A stretch of 64,000 nt of DNA, taken from positions 806,001-870,000 of the forward strand of contig CP091724.1 of the NCBI GenBank assembly GCA_022009795.1. Reading direction: 5' to 3'. This document shows, piece after piece, positions 9,473-18,432 of this stretch. The position numbers and the translations under genes are program-made. Each line of letters begins with the position of its first letter. Positions within the stretch are counted from its first letter, which is position 1. Source of the stretch: Anaerotruncus sp. GTDB lineage: Bacteria > Bacillota > Clostridia > Oscillospirales > Acutalibacteraceae. The notes beneath the pieces were generated by a model. It was not told the origin of the DNA. It worked only from the letters and a program-made list of their open reading frames with translations, and did not search any database.

Positions 9473-10210
9473 TTAATAATTTACTTTATTTAGATAAAGC
9501 CCCTGCGGCGGTGCGGTTTTTTTCCCGCACGGGTGCGGCTTTTTGCTTTTGATAACCTCCGCAAGCGCGCCGCTTTTGATTTTGCCCTCATTTACAAACA
9601 AAAGAGAGCCGACCATAATTCGCACCATATTATAAAGGAAGCCGTTTGCGCTGACGATAAAGCGAACCTCATCGCCCTCGCGCTCCACCCTAAAATCATA
9701 AACCGTTCTTACGGTGCTTTCCACCTTTGAATTAGCCGAGCAAAACGCGGCAAAATCGTGGGTGCCGATAAATGCCTTGGCCTCTTTATCAAGATATTCG
9801 GCATCTATCGGATATTTATAATGAAAAGCATATTTTTGCAAAAAAGGATTTCTTATTTTGCCGTTATAAACGCGATAAACATATTCCTTTGAATGAACGC
9901 TGTATCTTGCATGAAAATCGGGCGGCACAATACGGCAGTCAAAAGCCGCGATATCTTTTGGCAAATAAGTATTCAGCCCTGAAACAACATTGGCACACGG
10001 AATTTCCTTTTCCGATTTAAACGAAACGCAATACATATTTGCATGCACGCCGCTGTCCGTTCTGCTGCAGCCCTTAATATCGATTTTTTCACGAAAGAGC
10101 TTTTCGAGTGACAGTTGAAAAACCTGCTGAACGGTAATTGCATTTTTTTGAATTTGCCAGCCGTGATAGCAAGAGCCGTCGTAGCCGACGGATACCAAAT
10201 AATTTATCAT
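9473..10210 (-). CDS. truA: tRNA pseudouridine(38-40) synthase
   Basis: Isomerises uridine to pseudouridine at positions 38-40 of the tRNA anticodon arm. The frame is intact at 245 residues, the family norm. The catalytic aspartate lies in GCSRTDSGVHA (residues about 47-57), and the C-terminal APPQGLYL signature is present. The start ATG overlaps the stop of ecfT by four bases, so truA is the last gene of the ecfA1-ecfA2-ecfT-truA operon, the arrangement common in Firmicutes. Confidence 0.95.
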   Translation of the reverse strand: MINYLVSVGYDGSCYHGWQIQKNAITVQQVFQLSLEKLFREKIDIKGCSRTDSGVHANMYCVSFKSEKEIPCANVVSGLNTYLPKDIAAFDCRIVPPDFHARYSVHSKEYVYRVYNGKIRNPFLQKYAFHYKYPIDAEYLDKEAKAFIGTHDFAAFCSANSKVESTVRTVYDFRVEREGDEVRFIVSANGFLYNMVRIMVGSLLFVNEGKIKSGALAEVIKSKKPHPCGKKTAPPQGLYLNKVNY

Positions 10211-11023
10211 ATAACCGCCGCCGAAAGTGTATTTATATAGATTACAAGCGCAAAAATAACAATTACGGATATTAGCGAGGCATAATCCCTGCCCGCCATT
10301 TTAACCTGCTTCATTTTTGTGCGACCCTCGCCGCCCTTATAGCAGCGGCAATCCATTGCATAAGCCAATTCGTTTGCACGCCTGAACGAAGAAATAAACA
10401 GCGGAATAAGAATCGGCACAAGCGCTTTTGCCCTATGAACAAGATTGCCTGTTTCAAGATCTGCTCCGCGCGATTTTTTTGCGCCGCCGTGATTTTATCG
10501 ATTTCCTCAATAAGCGTTGGAATAAAGCGCAGTGCAATAGTCATCGTCATTGCAACCGAATGAACATCAAGCTTAAACACCTTGAGGGGCGAAAACAATC
10601 TTTCGATTGCGTCCGTTAAATCCGTAGGCGTGGTGGTATAGGTTAAAAGCGAACCGACAACAACCAGCAAAATAATTCTGACGGACATAAATATTGCCGT
10701 GCAAATACCCGCCTCGGTGATTTTTCAGCCTGCCGAAAAAGAGTTACCAACGGCTCGCCCTGCCCGTAAAACAGATTGAGCACGGAGGTGATAATGATAA
10801 TAACGGCAAGAGGCTTAATGCTTTTAAATATCGTTTTAAGCGATATTTTTGAAGAGAGAACGATTACAACCGAAAACACAGTTACAAGCGCAAGAGTATA
10901 AAAGTTTTTACATATAAAAAGCGCAACGATTACCGCAACGGTGAGCACGATTTTCATGCGCGCATCCATTTTATGAATAAAAGAATTTCCGGGGAAATAC
11001 TGCCCCAAGGTTATATCACTCAC
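10207..11023 (-). CDS. ecfT: ECF transporter transmembrane component T (frameshifted)
   Basis: Membrane coupling subunit of a group II energy-coupling factor transporter for vitamins or metals; it links the two ATPases to exchangeable S components. The N-terminus (SFIHKMDARMKIVLT) and the C-terminal coupling region (ANELAYAMDCRCYKGGEGRT, the A-x-x-R-G-like motif) are clear, with about six membrane segments. Breaks fall near 10730 and 10440. It overlaps ecfA2 by 8 bases and truA by 4. No S component gene is nearby. Confidence 0.88.
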
Positions 11024-11891
11024 GGTGCACCCCCGTTTTTAAAAGTCTTTCAAGCTCGGCCTGAGCCTGCTCAAGCGTGTAGATATCCGTTTTGCAATCA
11101 ACACCGCGTTCTTTGAGCTTAATAAAAATATCCGTTACCTGCGGAACATTAAGACCCATGTTTTTCAGCTCATTTCCCCTTGAATAGACCTCGGCAACGC
11201 TGCCGCTCATGGCAACCTTGCCGCCGTTCATAACATAAACCTTGGTGCAAAGCCTTGCCACATCCTCCATTGAATGAGAAACGATAATAACGGTGCTGCC
11301 CGTGGAACGCTGATATTCTTTAATCATATCAAGAATGGAATCTCTGCCCTTCGGGTCAAGCCCAGCGCACGGTTCATCAAGAATAAGCACCTGCGGCTTC
11401 ATTGCGATAACCGAAGCTATTGCTACTCGCCTTTTTTGACCGCCGGATAAATCAAACGGCGATTTATCAACCATATCGCCTTTAAGCCCCACAAATTCCA
11501 TACTTTCGCGCACACGCAAAGCGATTTCTTCATTCGAAAGCCCCATTTGCTTTGGGCCGAAGGCGATTTCCTTAAATATATTTTTCCTCAAAAAAATCTG
11601 ATATTCGGGATACTGAAAGCAAAGACCCACCGCAAAGCGAACATTTCTTATTTTTTTCTGTTTTTCTTTGGACCAAATATCATTACCGTTAAGAATAACA
11701 CATCCGCTGTGCGGCTCAAGCAAGCCGTTCATATGCTGAATAAGCGTGGATTTGCCGCTGCCCGTGTGGCCGATAATGCCTATCATTTCGCCCTCATCGG
11801 CACTGAAATCAACATTCTTAACCGCGGCCGTTTCAAACGGAGTGCCCACGCTGTAAAGGTAATTCAATTTTTCGCAACACAGTACAGGCAT
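11016..11891 (-). CDS. ecfA2: ECF transporter ATPase A2
   Basis: Cytoplasmic ABC ATPase of the ECF module. Walker A is GHTGSGKST, the signature LSGGQKRRVAIA, Walker B LILDEPCAGLD, switch His in IIVSHSMED. Length 291 residues, with the typical A2 C-terminal extension. The frame is unbroken, but the Q-loop region reads YQIFLRKNIFKEIAFGP where the family has YQLFEENVFKEIAFGP; two surplus T and one surplus A near 11583-11597 would explain this exactly, so the ORF hides a compensated error. It is 1 base from ecfA1. Confidence 0.92.
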   Translation of the reverse strand: MPVLCCEKLNYLYSVGTPFETAAVKNVDFSADEGEMIGIIGHTGSGKSTLIQHMNGLLEPHSGCVILNGNDIWSKEKQKKIRNVRFAVGLCFQYPEYQIFLRKNIFKEIAFGPKQMGLSNEEIALRVRESMEFVGLKGDMVDKSPFDLSGGQKRRVAIASVIAMKPQVLILDEPCAGLDPKGRDSILDMIKEYQRSTGSTVIIVSHSMEDVARLCTKVYVMNGGKVAMSGSVAEVYSRGNELKNMGLNVPQVTDIFIKLKERGVDCKTDIYTLEQAQAELERLLKTGVHRE

Positions 11892-11892
11892 G

Positions 11893-12732
11893 TTAATCCT
11901 CCAACATGGAAACTATATAATCAACACATTCATCGGCATTTAAAACCGTTTTTTCGGGCTTCAGCTTCATTCTGTGCACAAGCTCGGTTGCCTGCGGCAC
12001 ATCAAGCCCGTAGGATTTAACCTCATCAACTTTTGCAAACACATTTTGCGGCGTATCATCCATAACGATTTGACCGCCGTCCATAACAACAACTCTGTCT
12101 GCCTGAACGGCCTCATCCATATAATGAGTGATGAGCACAACCGTGATGCCCTCTTCTTTATTGAGCTTTTTGATTGTTTCAAGCACTTCGGCTCTGCCGC
12201 TGGGGTCAAGCATGGCGGTAGGTTCGTCGAGCACTATACACTCGGGCTTCATTGCAATAATTCCAGCAACGGCAACGCGCTGCTTTTGACCGCCCGAAAG
12301 CTTATGCGGCGCTTTAAGGCGCTGTTCGTAAATATCAACGGTTTTCATGGCCTCGTCAACGCGCCTGCGGCATTCCTGCGGCGGCACGCCTAAATTTTCA
12401 ACCCCGAAAGCAACATCCTCTTCTACGATTGAAGCCACTATCTGATTATCGGGATTTTGAAATACCATGCCCACTTTTTTGCGGATATCGAAAATACTGT
12501 CGTCCGGCTTAGTTTCGGAACCGTCCACCAACACTTTGCCCTGCTGAGGAAACAATATTCCGTTTGTGAGCTTGGCGAGGGTGGATTTTCCCGAGCCGTT
12601 GTGCCCGAGCACTGCCGTGAAGCTGCCTTTTTTTCTATATTAAGATTTAAATTTTCGATAACATCTACCCTTTCTTCGCCCTCATCGGTGCCGTAAGAAA
12701 AGGAAACATTTTTGAAATTCGATTAAACTCAT
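11893..12732 (-). CDS. ecfA1: ECF transporter ATPase A1 (frameshifted near N-terminus)
   Basis: First ATPase of the ECF pair: Walker [10 protein letters not shown], signature [13 protein letters not shown], Walker [14 protein letters not shown], switch LITHYMDEA. The N-terminus is in other frames: from the ATG at 12732 the reconstructed sequence is MSLIEF, then [20 protein letters not shown] and a stretch joining [15 protein letters not shown]. This requires one base less in the A-run near 12710 and one less near 12627. About 279 residues. Its ATG immediately follows the TAA of the upstream methyltransferase gene. Confidence 0.9.
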
Positions 12733-13603
12733 TTATTGCTTTTTCCAAACAGCAGTTGCGCCGCAGGGTAAAACGCCCGCACCGGAGGAAACGGGAAGCC
12801 CGATTTCATCCGCAAACACACTGCCGCCTTTCTTATTTACGATAACATCATCAAGAATATATTTCATAACCGAAGCGGAAAGCCCGGTTGTGTAAGAATT
12901 GAGCAAAACGGCAAGCGCATCATCCGAAAGCACCTGCTCAATCAGCTGCACAAAATCATATAACTGATCCTCAAGGTGCCAAATTTCGCCCTTCGGGCCT
13001 CTGCCGTAAGAAGGCGGGTCAAGAATAATAATATCATATTTATTGCCGCGCCTGATTTCACGCTGAACGAATTTTTATGCAATCGTCAACAATCCAGCGC
13101 ACCGGCTTATCGGCGACTCCGCTGTCCTTTGCATTTTCCTTCGCCCAAAGAGTCATTCCTTTTGAAGCGTCCACATGCACAACGGATGCGCCCTCTTTAA
13201 GGCAGGCGACGGTTGCTCCGCCCGTGTAGGCAAAAAGATTAAGCACCTTAACATCCTTTCTGCCGCTCACACGGATAACATCACGAACATAATCCCAATT
13301 TACCGCCTGCTCCGGAAAAAGCCCCGTATGCTTAAAGCCCATTGTTTTGATATTAAAGGTTAAATCTTTATATTTGATTTTCCATGCTGGAGGAACCTTT
13401 TTGAAAAACTGCCATTCGCCGCCGCCCGTGCTTGAGCGGTGATAGCGTGCATCTGCAGTATACCAAAGCTTATTCTTTTTTTCGCTTTTCCATATAACCT
13501 GCGGATCGGGGCGCACAAGAATTTGACTGCCCCATCTTTCAAGCTTTTCACCGCAGGAGCAATCGATAAGCTCGTAATCCGCCCAATCATTTGTGTATCT
13601 CAT
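12733..13603 (-). CDS. class I SAM-dependent rRNA methyltransferase, RlmI-like (frameshifted)
   Basis: COG1092-type methyltransferase. The SAM-binding motif NLFAYTGGATVA and the catalytic DPPSYGRGPKGE motif of the RlmI/RlmK branch are visible, the latter in another frame at about 12985-13025. The PUA domain of true RlmI is absent, so the protein (about 289 residues) is a short form whose rRNA target I cannot assign. Breaks lie around 13073 and 12950. Its ATG overlaps the glmM stop (TGATG), and ecfA1 follows without a gap, so it is part of the long minus-strand operon. Confidence 0.78.
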
Positions 13604-14958
13604 CAGCTGAGTCTTTCCTTTACCACTTCTGCTATTTCATTGCCGAGCTTTGTTATTTGCTCGATATTTTTGCCCTCAAGCATAACGCGCACAAGCGGCT
13701 CCGTGCCGGAAACGCGCACAAGCACACGGCCGTCGCCGTTGAGGTCCATTTCCGCTTCCTGAACGGCGGAAATGATATATTCGTCGTTATTATATTTAAG
13801 CTTACCCTGCGGAGTTACGGGAACATTTATAAGCACCTGAGGATAAACCGTCATTATTTTTGCAAGCGCGCCGAGAGTTGCACCGCTTTTAACAACAGTT
13901 TCAATCAGCTTAACGGCAGAAAGCTCGCCGTCGCCCGTGGTGGCGTAATCAAGAAAAATAACATGACCGCTTTGCTCGCCGCCGATATTATAGCCCTTTT
14001 GGAGCATTCTTTCAAGAACATATCTGTCTCCAACCGCGGTTTTTGCGCATTTAATATCATTTTCCTCGCAGAATTTAAAAAAGCCCATGTTGCTCATAAC
14101 GGTAACAACCGCCGTGTTTTTGGCAAGCTTGCCCTCCTGCTTCATTTGTGCGGCGCAGATTGCGATGATTTTATCGCCGTCCACCAAATTGCCGTTTTCG
14201 TCAACGGCAAGCATACGATCCGCATCACCGTCAAACGCAACGCCGAGATCAAGCTTATTCGCCTTAACAAAGGCCATTAGCTCTTCGGGGTGGGTCGAGC
14301 CGCAATTAAGGTTTATGTTTACGCCGTTCGGAGTATCCGAAAGCATATGGCACTTGGCTCCGAGTCGTGTAAAAATTTCTTTTGCGCAAACGGAAGCGGA
14401 GCCGTTTGCCGTGTCTATTGCTATATTAAGGCCGTCAAACCTAACCTCTGCGGCGGAAACAACATGATTTATATAATCTTCAACAGCAGTTTTTACAATA
14501 AATTCTTTTTGCCTACCTCGCCGCCGATTTTTTTGTGTTTTTACTTCATAATTTTTATCGAGGATTATTGCTTCGATTTTTTCTTCTGTTTCATCCGGAA
14601 GCTTATAGCCGGTTGACTGAAAAATTTTAATTCCGTTATATTCGCAGGGATTATGCGAAGCGGAAATCATTACACCCGCCGCGCAACCGTATTTGCCCAC
14701 AAGATAAGCAACTGCGGGAGTCGGCACAACGCCGACGGAAAGCACATTAACGCCAACCGAGCAAAAGCCCGCGGTGAGCGCCGCCTCAAGCATATCGCCC
14801 GAAGCGCGGGTATCCTTGCCTATCATAACGGTGGGAGTGCCCTCACATTCCTCAATAAGAATTTCGGCTGCCGCCATACCTATTTGCATGGCAAGCTCGT
14901 TTGTTAAATCTTTATTTGCGATGCCTCTTACACCGTCTGTTCCGAATAATTTGCCCAT
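13603..14958 (-). CDS. glmM: phosphoglucosamine mutase
   Basis: Interconverts glucosamine-6-phosphate and glucosamine-1-phosphate on the way to UDP-GlcNAc and peptidoglycan. The catalytic serine lies in ISASHNPCEYNGIKIF (residues about 98-113), the metal loop is DGDADR, and the C-terminal phosphate-binding loop is RVSGTEPLVRVMLEG. Length 451 residues, as expected. The frame is continuous, but residues about 145-157 are basic and unlike the family; removing one base from each of three A-runs between 14488 and 14530 restores a normal sequence ending GKRIYCKTAVEDYI. It is followed directly by the methyltransferase gene. Confidence 0.95.
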   Translation of the reverse strand: MGKLFGTDGVRGIANKDLTNELAMQIGMAAAEILIEECEGTPTVMIGKDTRASGDMLEAALTAGFCSVGVNVLSVGVVPTPAVAYLVGKYGCAAGVMISASHNPCEYNGIKIFQSTGYKLPDETEEKIEAIILDKNYEVKTQKNRRRGRQKEFIVKTAVEDYINHVVSAAEVRFDGLNIAIDTANGSASVCAKEIFTRLGAKCHMLSDTPNGVNINLNCGSTHPEELMAFVKANKLDLGVAFDGDADRMLAVDENGNLVDGDKIIAICAAQMKQEGKLAKNTAVVTVMSNMGFFKFCEENDIKCAKTAVGDRYVLERMLQKGYNIGGEQSGHVIFLDYATTGDGELSAVKLIETVVKSGATLGALAKIMTVYPQVLINVPVTPQGKLKYNNDEYIISAVQEAEMDLNGDGRVLVRVSGTEPLVRVMLEGKNIEQITKLGNEIAEVVKERLS

Positions 14959-15043
14959 GATACAGTAACCTTTCTATTAAATTTAATATGCGCTTCAGTA
15001 TTATTGCCTCGGCAAAAAAACACAACCGGCATACTTGAATAAA

Positions 15044-16074
15044 TCACATTAATGATTGTTGACCGTCCTGCTCAAAGCCAAGATGCTTATAAGCCGCAGG
15101 AGATGCACATCTTCCCCTCGGTGTTCGGCTTAAAAATCCGATTTGCATAAGATACGGCTCGTAAACATCCTCGATTGTTACGGCTTCTTCGCCGATCGCC
15201 GCCGCTATCGTTTCAAGACCTACGGGGCCGCCGTTGTAATTTTTTTAATCATTGCCGTAAGCAATCTTCTGTCTGTCGCGTCAAGCCCAAGCTCATCAAC
15301 TTCCATTCTTGAAAGTGCATCCGCCGCGGCCTCGCGCGTTATCACACCGTTATACTTAACCTCCGCAAAATCACGGCTTCGCTTGAGCAGCCTGTTTGCT
15401 ATACGGGGAGTTCCTCTTGAGCGAGCCGCTATTTGCGCCGCACCCTCATCATCAATGTCAATGCCTAAAATCGAAGCACTGCGCTTAACGATAATTGCAA
15501 GCTCCTGCGGGGTATAAAGCTCCAAGCGCATTATAACGCCGAATCTGTCCCTAAGCGGAGCAGAGAGCTGGCCCGCGCGCGTGGTTGCGCCCACAAGTGT
15601 GAAATTCGGCAAATCAAGCCTTATTGACCTTGCAGACGGCCCTTTGCCGATGATTATATCAAGCGCCCTATCCTCCATCGCCGGATAAAGCACCTCTTCA
15701 ACGCTTCTGTTAAGGCGATGAATTTCATCAATAAAAAGCACATCGCCCTCTTGCAAATTAGTAAGCAAAGCCGCAAGATCGCCTTGCTTTTCAATTGCGG
15801 GGCCGCTTGTTATTCTTATATTAACGCCCATTTCGTTTGCGATAATACCGGCAAGAGTTGTTTTGCCAAGCCCCGGCGGACCGTAAAGAAGCACATGATC
15901 AAGCGCTTCACCTCTGCCCCTTGCGGCTTGAATATAAACGGAAAGGTTTTCCTTAACCTTATCCTGCCCGATATAATCGCTCATTTGCTTTGGGCGCAGG
16001 CTGTTTTCCATATCGCCGTCCGCCTGATTGAACTCGGTGGAAACTATTCTGTTTTCAAAATCCATTTCATCCAT
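15044..16074 (-). CDS. ruvB: Holliday junction branch migration helicase RuvB (frameshifted near C-terminus)
   Basis: AAA+ motor that drives branch migration with RuvA. N-terminal [12 protein letters not shown], Walker [13 protein letters not shown], Walker [11 protein letters not shown], sensor 1 GATTRAG and arginine finger region LRDRFG are present. After LLTAMIKK the frame shifts at the T-run at 15241-15246 and continues [19 protein letters not shown] to FLSRTPRGR, the DNA-binding winged helix, ending at 15044. Total about 343 residues. ruvA lies 2 bases upstream. Confidence 0.95.
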
Positions 16075-16076
16075 TA

Positions 16077-16695
16077 TTATTCACCATTATAAGTTTTTTT
16101 GGAAAGCTGCTTTAAGCCGAGCCTTATCATTTCATCGGCGGTAAGCGATTTATCCATTGAGCCGACGGCAACCGCGGCATCGCTTTGGCTGAAGCCGAGC
16201 GAAACAAGCGCCGCAACAGCCTCTGCCGAAGCAGACTCTTCAACGATTGAAGCGGCGGAGCCGATATCGGCAGCAATTTCGCCACCGACGGTGCCGACAA
16301 GCTTATCCTTTAATTCAAGTGCGATTCTTTCGGCGATTTTTTTGCCCACTCCGTTTGCCTTGGTGATTGCCTTAACATCACCTGCCGCAACGGCGAGCGC
16401 AAGCTTTTGAGGGGAAAGCTCCGAAAGCACGGAAACCGCCGCTTTGGGGCCTACTCCGGACACGGATATCAAAAGCCTGAAGCAATCAAGCTCATCATGA
16501 GTGGCAAAGCCATAAAGATCAAGCGCATCTTCCTTAACGGAAAGATGAGTGAAAAGGCTGACGGCAGAGCCGACTGAGCCTACTGTTTTTGCCGTATTAA
16601 GCGAGGTGAAGCATTTAAAGCCCACACCGCCGCACTCTATAACAACGAATTGTTCGGAAACATAGGTTAATTTTTCCGCTTAAACTGTATATCAT
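16077..16695 (-). CDS. ruvA: Holliday junction binding protein RuvA (frameshifted at N-terminus)
   Basis: Tetrameric DNA-junction binding partner of RuvB and RuvC. The helix-hairpin-helix motifs are [17 protein letters not shown] and [20 protein letters not shown], with a C-terminal UBA-like domain III ([19 protein letters not shown]). The true start is the ATG at 16693-16695, giving [19 protein letters not shown] and then ECGGVGFKC. This needs one base fewer in the five-base A-run near 16668-16672. Length about 205 residues. Confidence 0.93.
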
Positions 16696-16700
16696 AATAA

Positions 16701-16838
16701 TTATGCACCTTTCATGCAAAAATGCCGCAAAGCAAGCCGCGTAAAAGCGATTGTGCAAACGATAAATGCCGCTCCACGCCGACACCGTTTTAGGTGCAAG
16801 CAGTTTAAATCAAACCGATTTTTGTGTGGGCAAGACAT
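16701..16838 (-). CDS. possible 45-residue cysteine-rich small protein
   Basis: An uninterrupted 45-codon frame from ATG (16836-16838) to TAA (16701-16703) in the ruvC-ruvA gap. It starts MSCPHKNRFDLNC and ends FCMKGA; it has five cysteines, many arginines and a hydrophobic middle (GAAFIVCTIAFTRLALR). A weak AAAGGA lies about 13-15 bases upstream. I recognise no family. The G+C content is like that of coding sequence and higher than in neighbouring spacers, but the first part coincides with an arm of the hairpin listed next, so it may be an RNA element and not a gene. Confidence 0.35.
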   Translation of the reverse strand: MSCPHKNRFDLNCLHLKRCRRGAAFIVCTIAFTRLALRHFCMKGA

Positions 16839-16909
16839 AAAACGCAGTTAATCCTTTCGGATTAACGAGTATTTTAACACAGCACACGCGGAAATCGGTT
16901 GCTTTAAAC
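16803..16909 (-). repeat. long imperfect inverted repeat with GAAA-capped inner hairpin
   Basis: Outer arms at 16803-16828 and 16885-16909 match imperfectly (GTTTAAATCAAACCGATTT against the complement of AAATCGGTTGCTTTAAAC). An inner perfect 8-bp stem GTTAATCC/GGATTAAC (16847-16866) has a GAAA tetraloop when read on the minus strand, which favours an RNA structure on that strand. It sits between ruvC and ruvA. It may be a structured RNA, a regulatory leader, or a small palindromic mobile element. Confidence 0.5.
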
Positions 16910-16945
16910 CTTATTGTGGTCGATTCTCGCCTGCTTAAGCCTGCA

Positions 16946-17462
16946 TTAACGAAGCTTAATATTATAATTATTTATTCCGCCGAGCAAGCTGCCGCTGCAA
17001 TGCGCGTGGCAGATTGCCATTGCAAGGGCGTCTGCCGTGTCATCCGGCTTCGGGATTTTTTCAAGGTTTAAAATAATCCTAGTCATTTCCTGCACCTGCT
17101 TTTTAACGGCTCTGCCGTATCCCGTTACGGACTGCTTAACCTGCAAGGGAGTATATTCTGCGATTTGAACACCGTTTTTGCTGCGCAGAAAGAGTTATCA
17201 CTCCCCTTGCCTGCGCAACATCGATAACCGTTTTGGCATTATTGTTATAAAAAAGCTTTTCCATACTCATAACCTGCGGGTGATAATCGGAAAAGATTTT
17301 GTTCATGCCGTTAGTAAATATCCATAAGGCGAAGCGGAAAAGGCGTTTTTTTGCCTCGGTTGTTATCGCACCGTAATCAATCACTTTAAATTTATTGGCG
17401 TTATATTCCAAAACGCCCCAGCCGACTATCGCATAGCCGGGATCTATACCTAAAATTATCAT
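16946..17462 (-). CDS. ruvC: Holliday junction resolvase RuvC (frameshifted)
   Basis: Endonuclease that cleaves the junction bound by RuvA. Catalytic acidic residues are visible: Asp in [14 protein letters not shown] (residue 7), Glu in [14 protein letters not shown], and the C-terminal pair in [14 protein letters not shown]. The frame breaks between 17136 and 17195. The segment at about residues 38-55 is unusual ([15 protein letters not shown]), probably another compensated error, since [17 protein letters not shown] sequence is expected. Length about 172 residues. It is the first gene of the ruvC-ruvA-ruvB series, with a 250-base gap before ruvA. Confidence 0.9.
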
Positions 17463-17597
17463 TTAACTATACTGCTCCATAATAATTAACGCAATTATAG
17501 CATAACAGATTTCTTTTATCAATAAATAATAATAAATTAAGTTTTAACAAATCATAAACCGCCGTGCAAAAAGCACGGCAAACCCAATTCGCGGAAA

Positions 17598-17650
17598 ACA
17601 AAAGCGCGGACAAAGCCTGCCGAAACAGCATGCCTCACCCGCGCCGAAAA
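17598..17650 (-). terminator. candidate terminator after the flavodoxin-like gene
   Basis: Arms GCGCGG (17604-17609) and CCGCGC (17639-17644) with a partial inner stem, followed on the minus strand by TTTTGTTTT. A second hairpin, GCCGTGC/GCACGGC at 17562-17580, lies further on without a T-run. Confidence 0.45.
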
Positions 17651-17686
17651 TGATATATAACAAGAAACAATACACAATATGTATGC

Positions 17687-18225
17687 TTAATCATGAAGCT
17701 GATGGATAAACTGCCTAAGCTCCGTAAGATTGAAGGTGTACATTCCGAGATCCGTGTTCGGAATATAATATCTGGCGCACACCTCGCCGTTCAACACGGC
17801 AAAGGCTTGGCGCAAAGTATTCGTCATAAAATCGGCGGCAATTCTCGCATTGGAGCCCGATGAGATAACAACGCCCACCTTTTTGCGCTTTTCAACAGGC
17901 GGATTTGCGCCGCGTTTATAGCGGGCGTTAAAATAGCGTTGAAAGCGGTCTATAACAGCCTTGAGCGGCGCAGGGAAAAAAAGTTATTGTAAACCGGCGT
18001 GAAAAAAAGCCACATAATCGGCGGCTTCAAAATCCTCAAAAAAATATCCAGATCATGATTTGAGCAGCCCTCGTGATATTCGCAATATTTGCAATCCGTG
18101 CAGGGCGCAGGAGCCAAATCATAAATATTATATTCCTTAATTTCGCAATCCAAAAAATACGGCTTAACCTGCTTAACCAGCTCGGCGGAAATGCCGTCTT
18201 TCCTTGGAGAGCCGTTAATAATCAT
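17687..18225 (-). CDS. flavodoxin-fold NAD(P)H/FMN reductase family protein (frameshifted)
   Basis: Predicted FMN-binding oxidoreductase of the flavodoxin-like fold. The phosphate-binding loop is at the N-terminus (IINGSPRKDGISAEL), followed by a cysteine cluster PCTDCKYCEYHEGC typical of the iron-sulfur flavoprotein-like branch, and the FTPVYNNF segment that lines the flavin. The C-terminal half (KKVGVVISSGSNARIAADF onward) is in another frame after a T-run break near 17975. About 179 residues. Substrate unknown; it stands alone between ruvC and the divergent metal exporter. Confidence 0.72.
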
Positions 18226-18317
18226 AAAAGTTTTTCATATTCACCCTCCGCAGAAAAATTATATCACAAACGAACACAGCGCTGCAAGTAAAAAAACGGC
18301 GAGTATAAATTTTTTTA

Positions 18318-18346
18318 TTGTGTTCAAAGCAAATAAATGATATTAT
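18318..18346 (+). promoter_or_regulatory. promoter of the CDF exporter
   Basis: -35 TTGTGT (18318-18323), 17-base spacer, -10 TATTAT (18341-18346), with TATAAT overlapping downstream. The gene starts about 87 bases later. Confidence 0.5.
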
Positions 18347-18432
18347 AATACAATAGTAATTATTAACTTCCGTATGATGGCAAAAAGCGAAAGATGCCGA
18401 TATGCGGCAGAAAAAGCATGGTGATAACTTAA

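Noticed and set aside
13591..14280. Plus-strand frame of 229 codons
   Set aside because: It is a shadow of glmM on the opposite strand; its protein has a composition (Asn/His/Ile-rich) typical of antisense frames.
16803..16909. 6S RNA assignment for the ruvC-ruvA hairpin
   Set aside because: It has a long stem with a terminal hairpin, but I cannot identify the conserved central bubble or closing stem; a covariance search would be needed.
17562..17580. GCCGTGC/GCACGGC hairpin as terminator
   Set aside because: No T-run follows on either strand; the hairpin at 17604-17644 with TTTTGTTTT is a better terminator.
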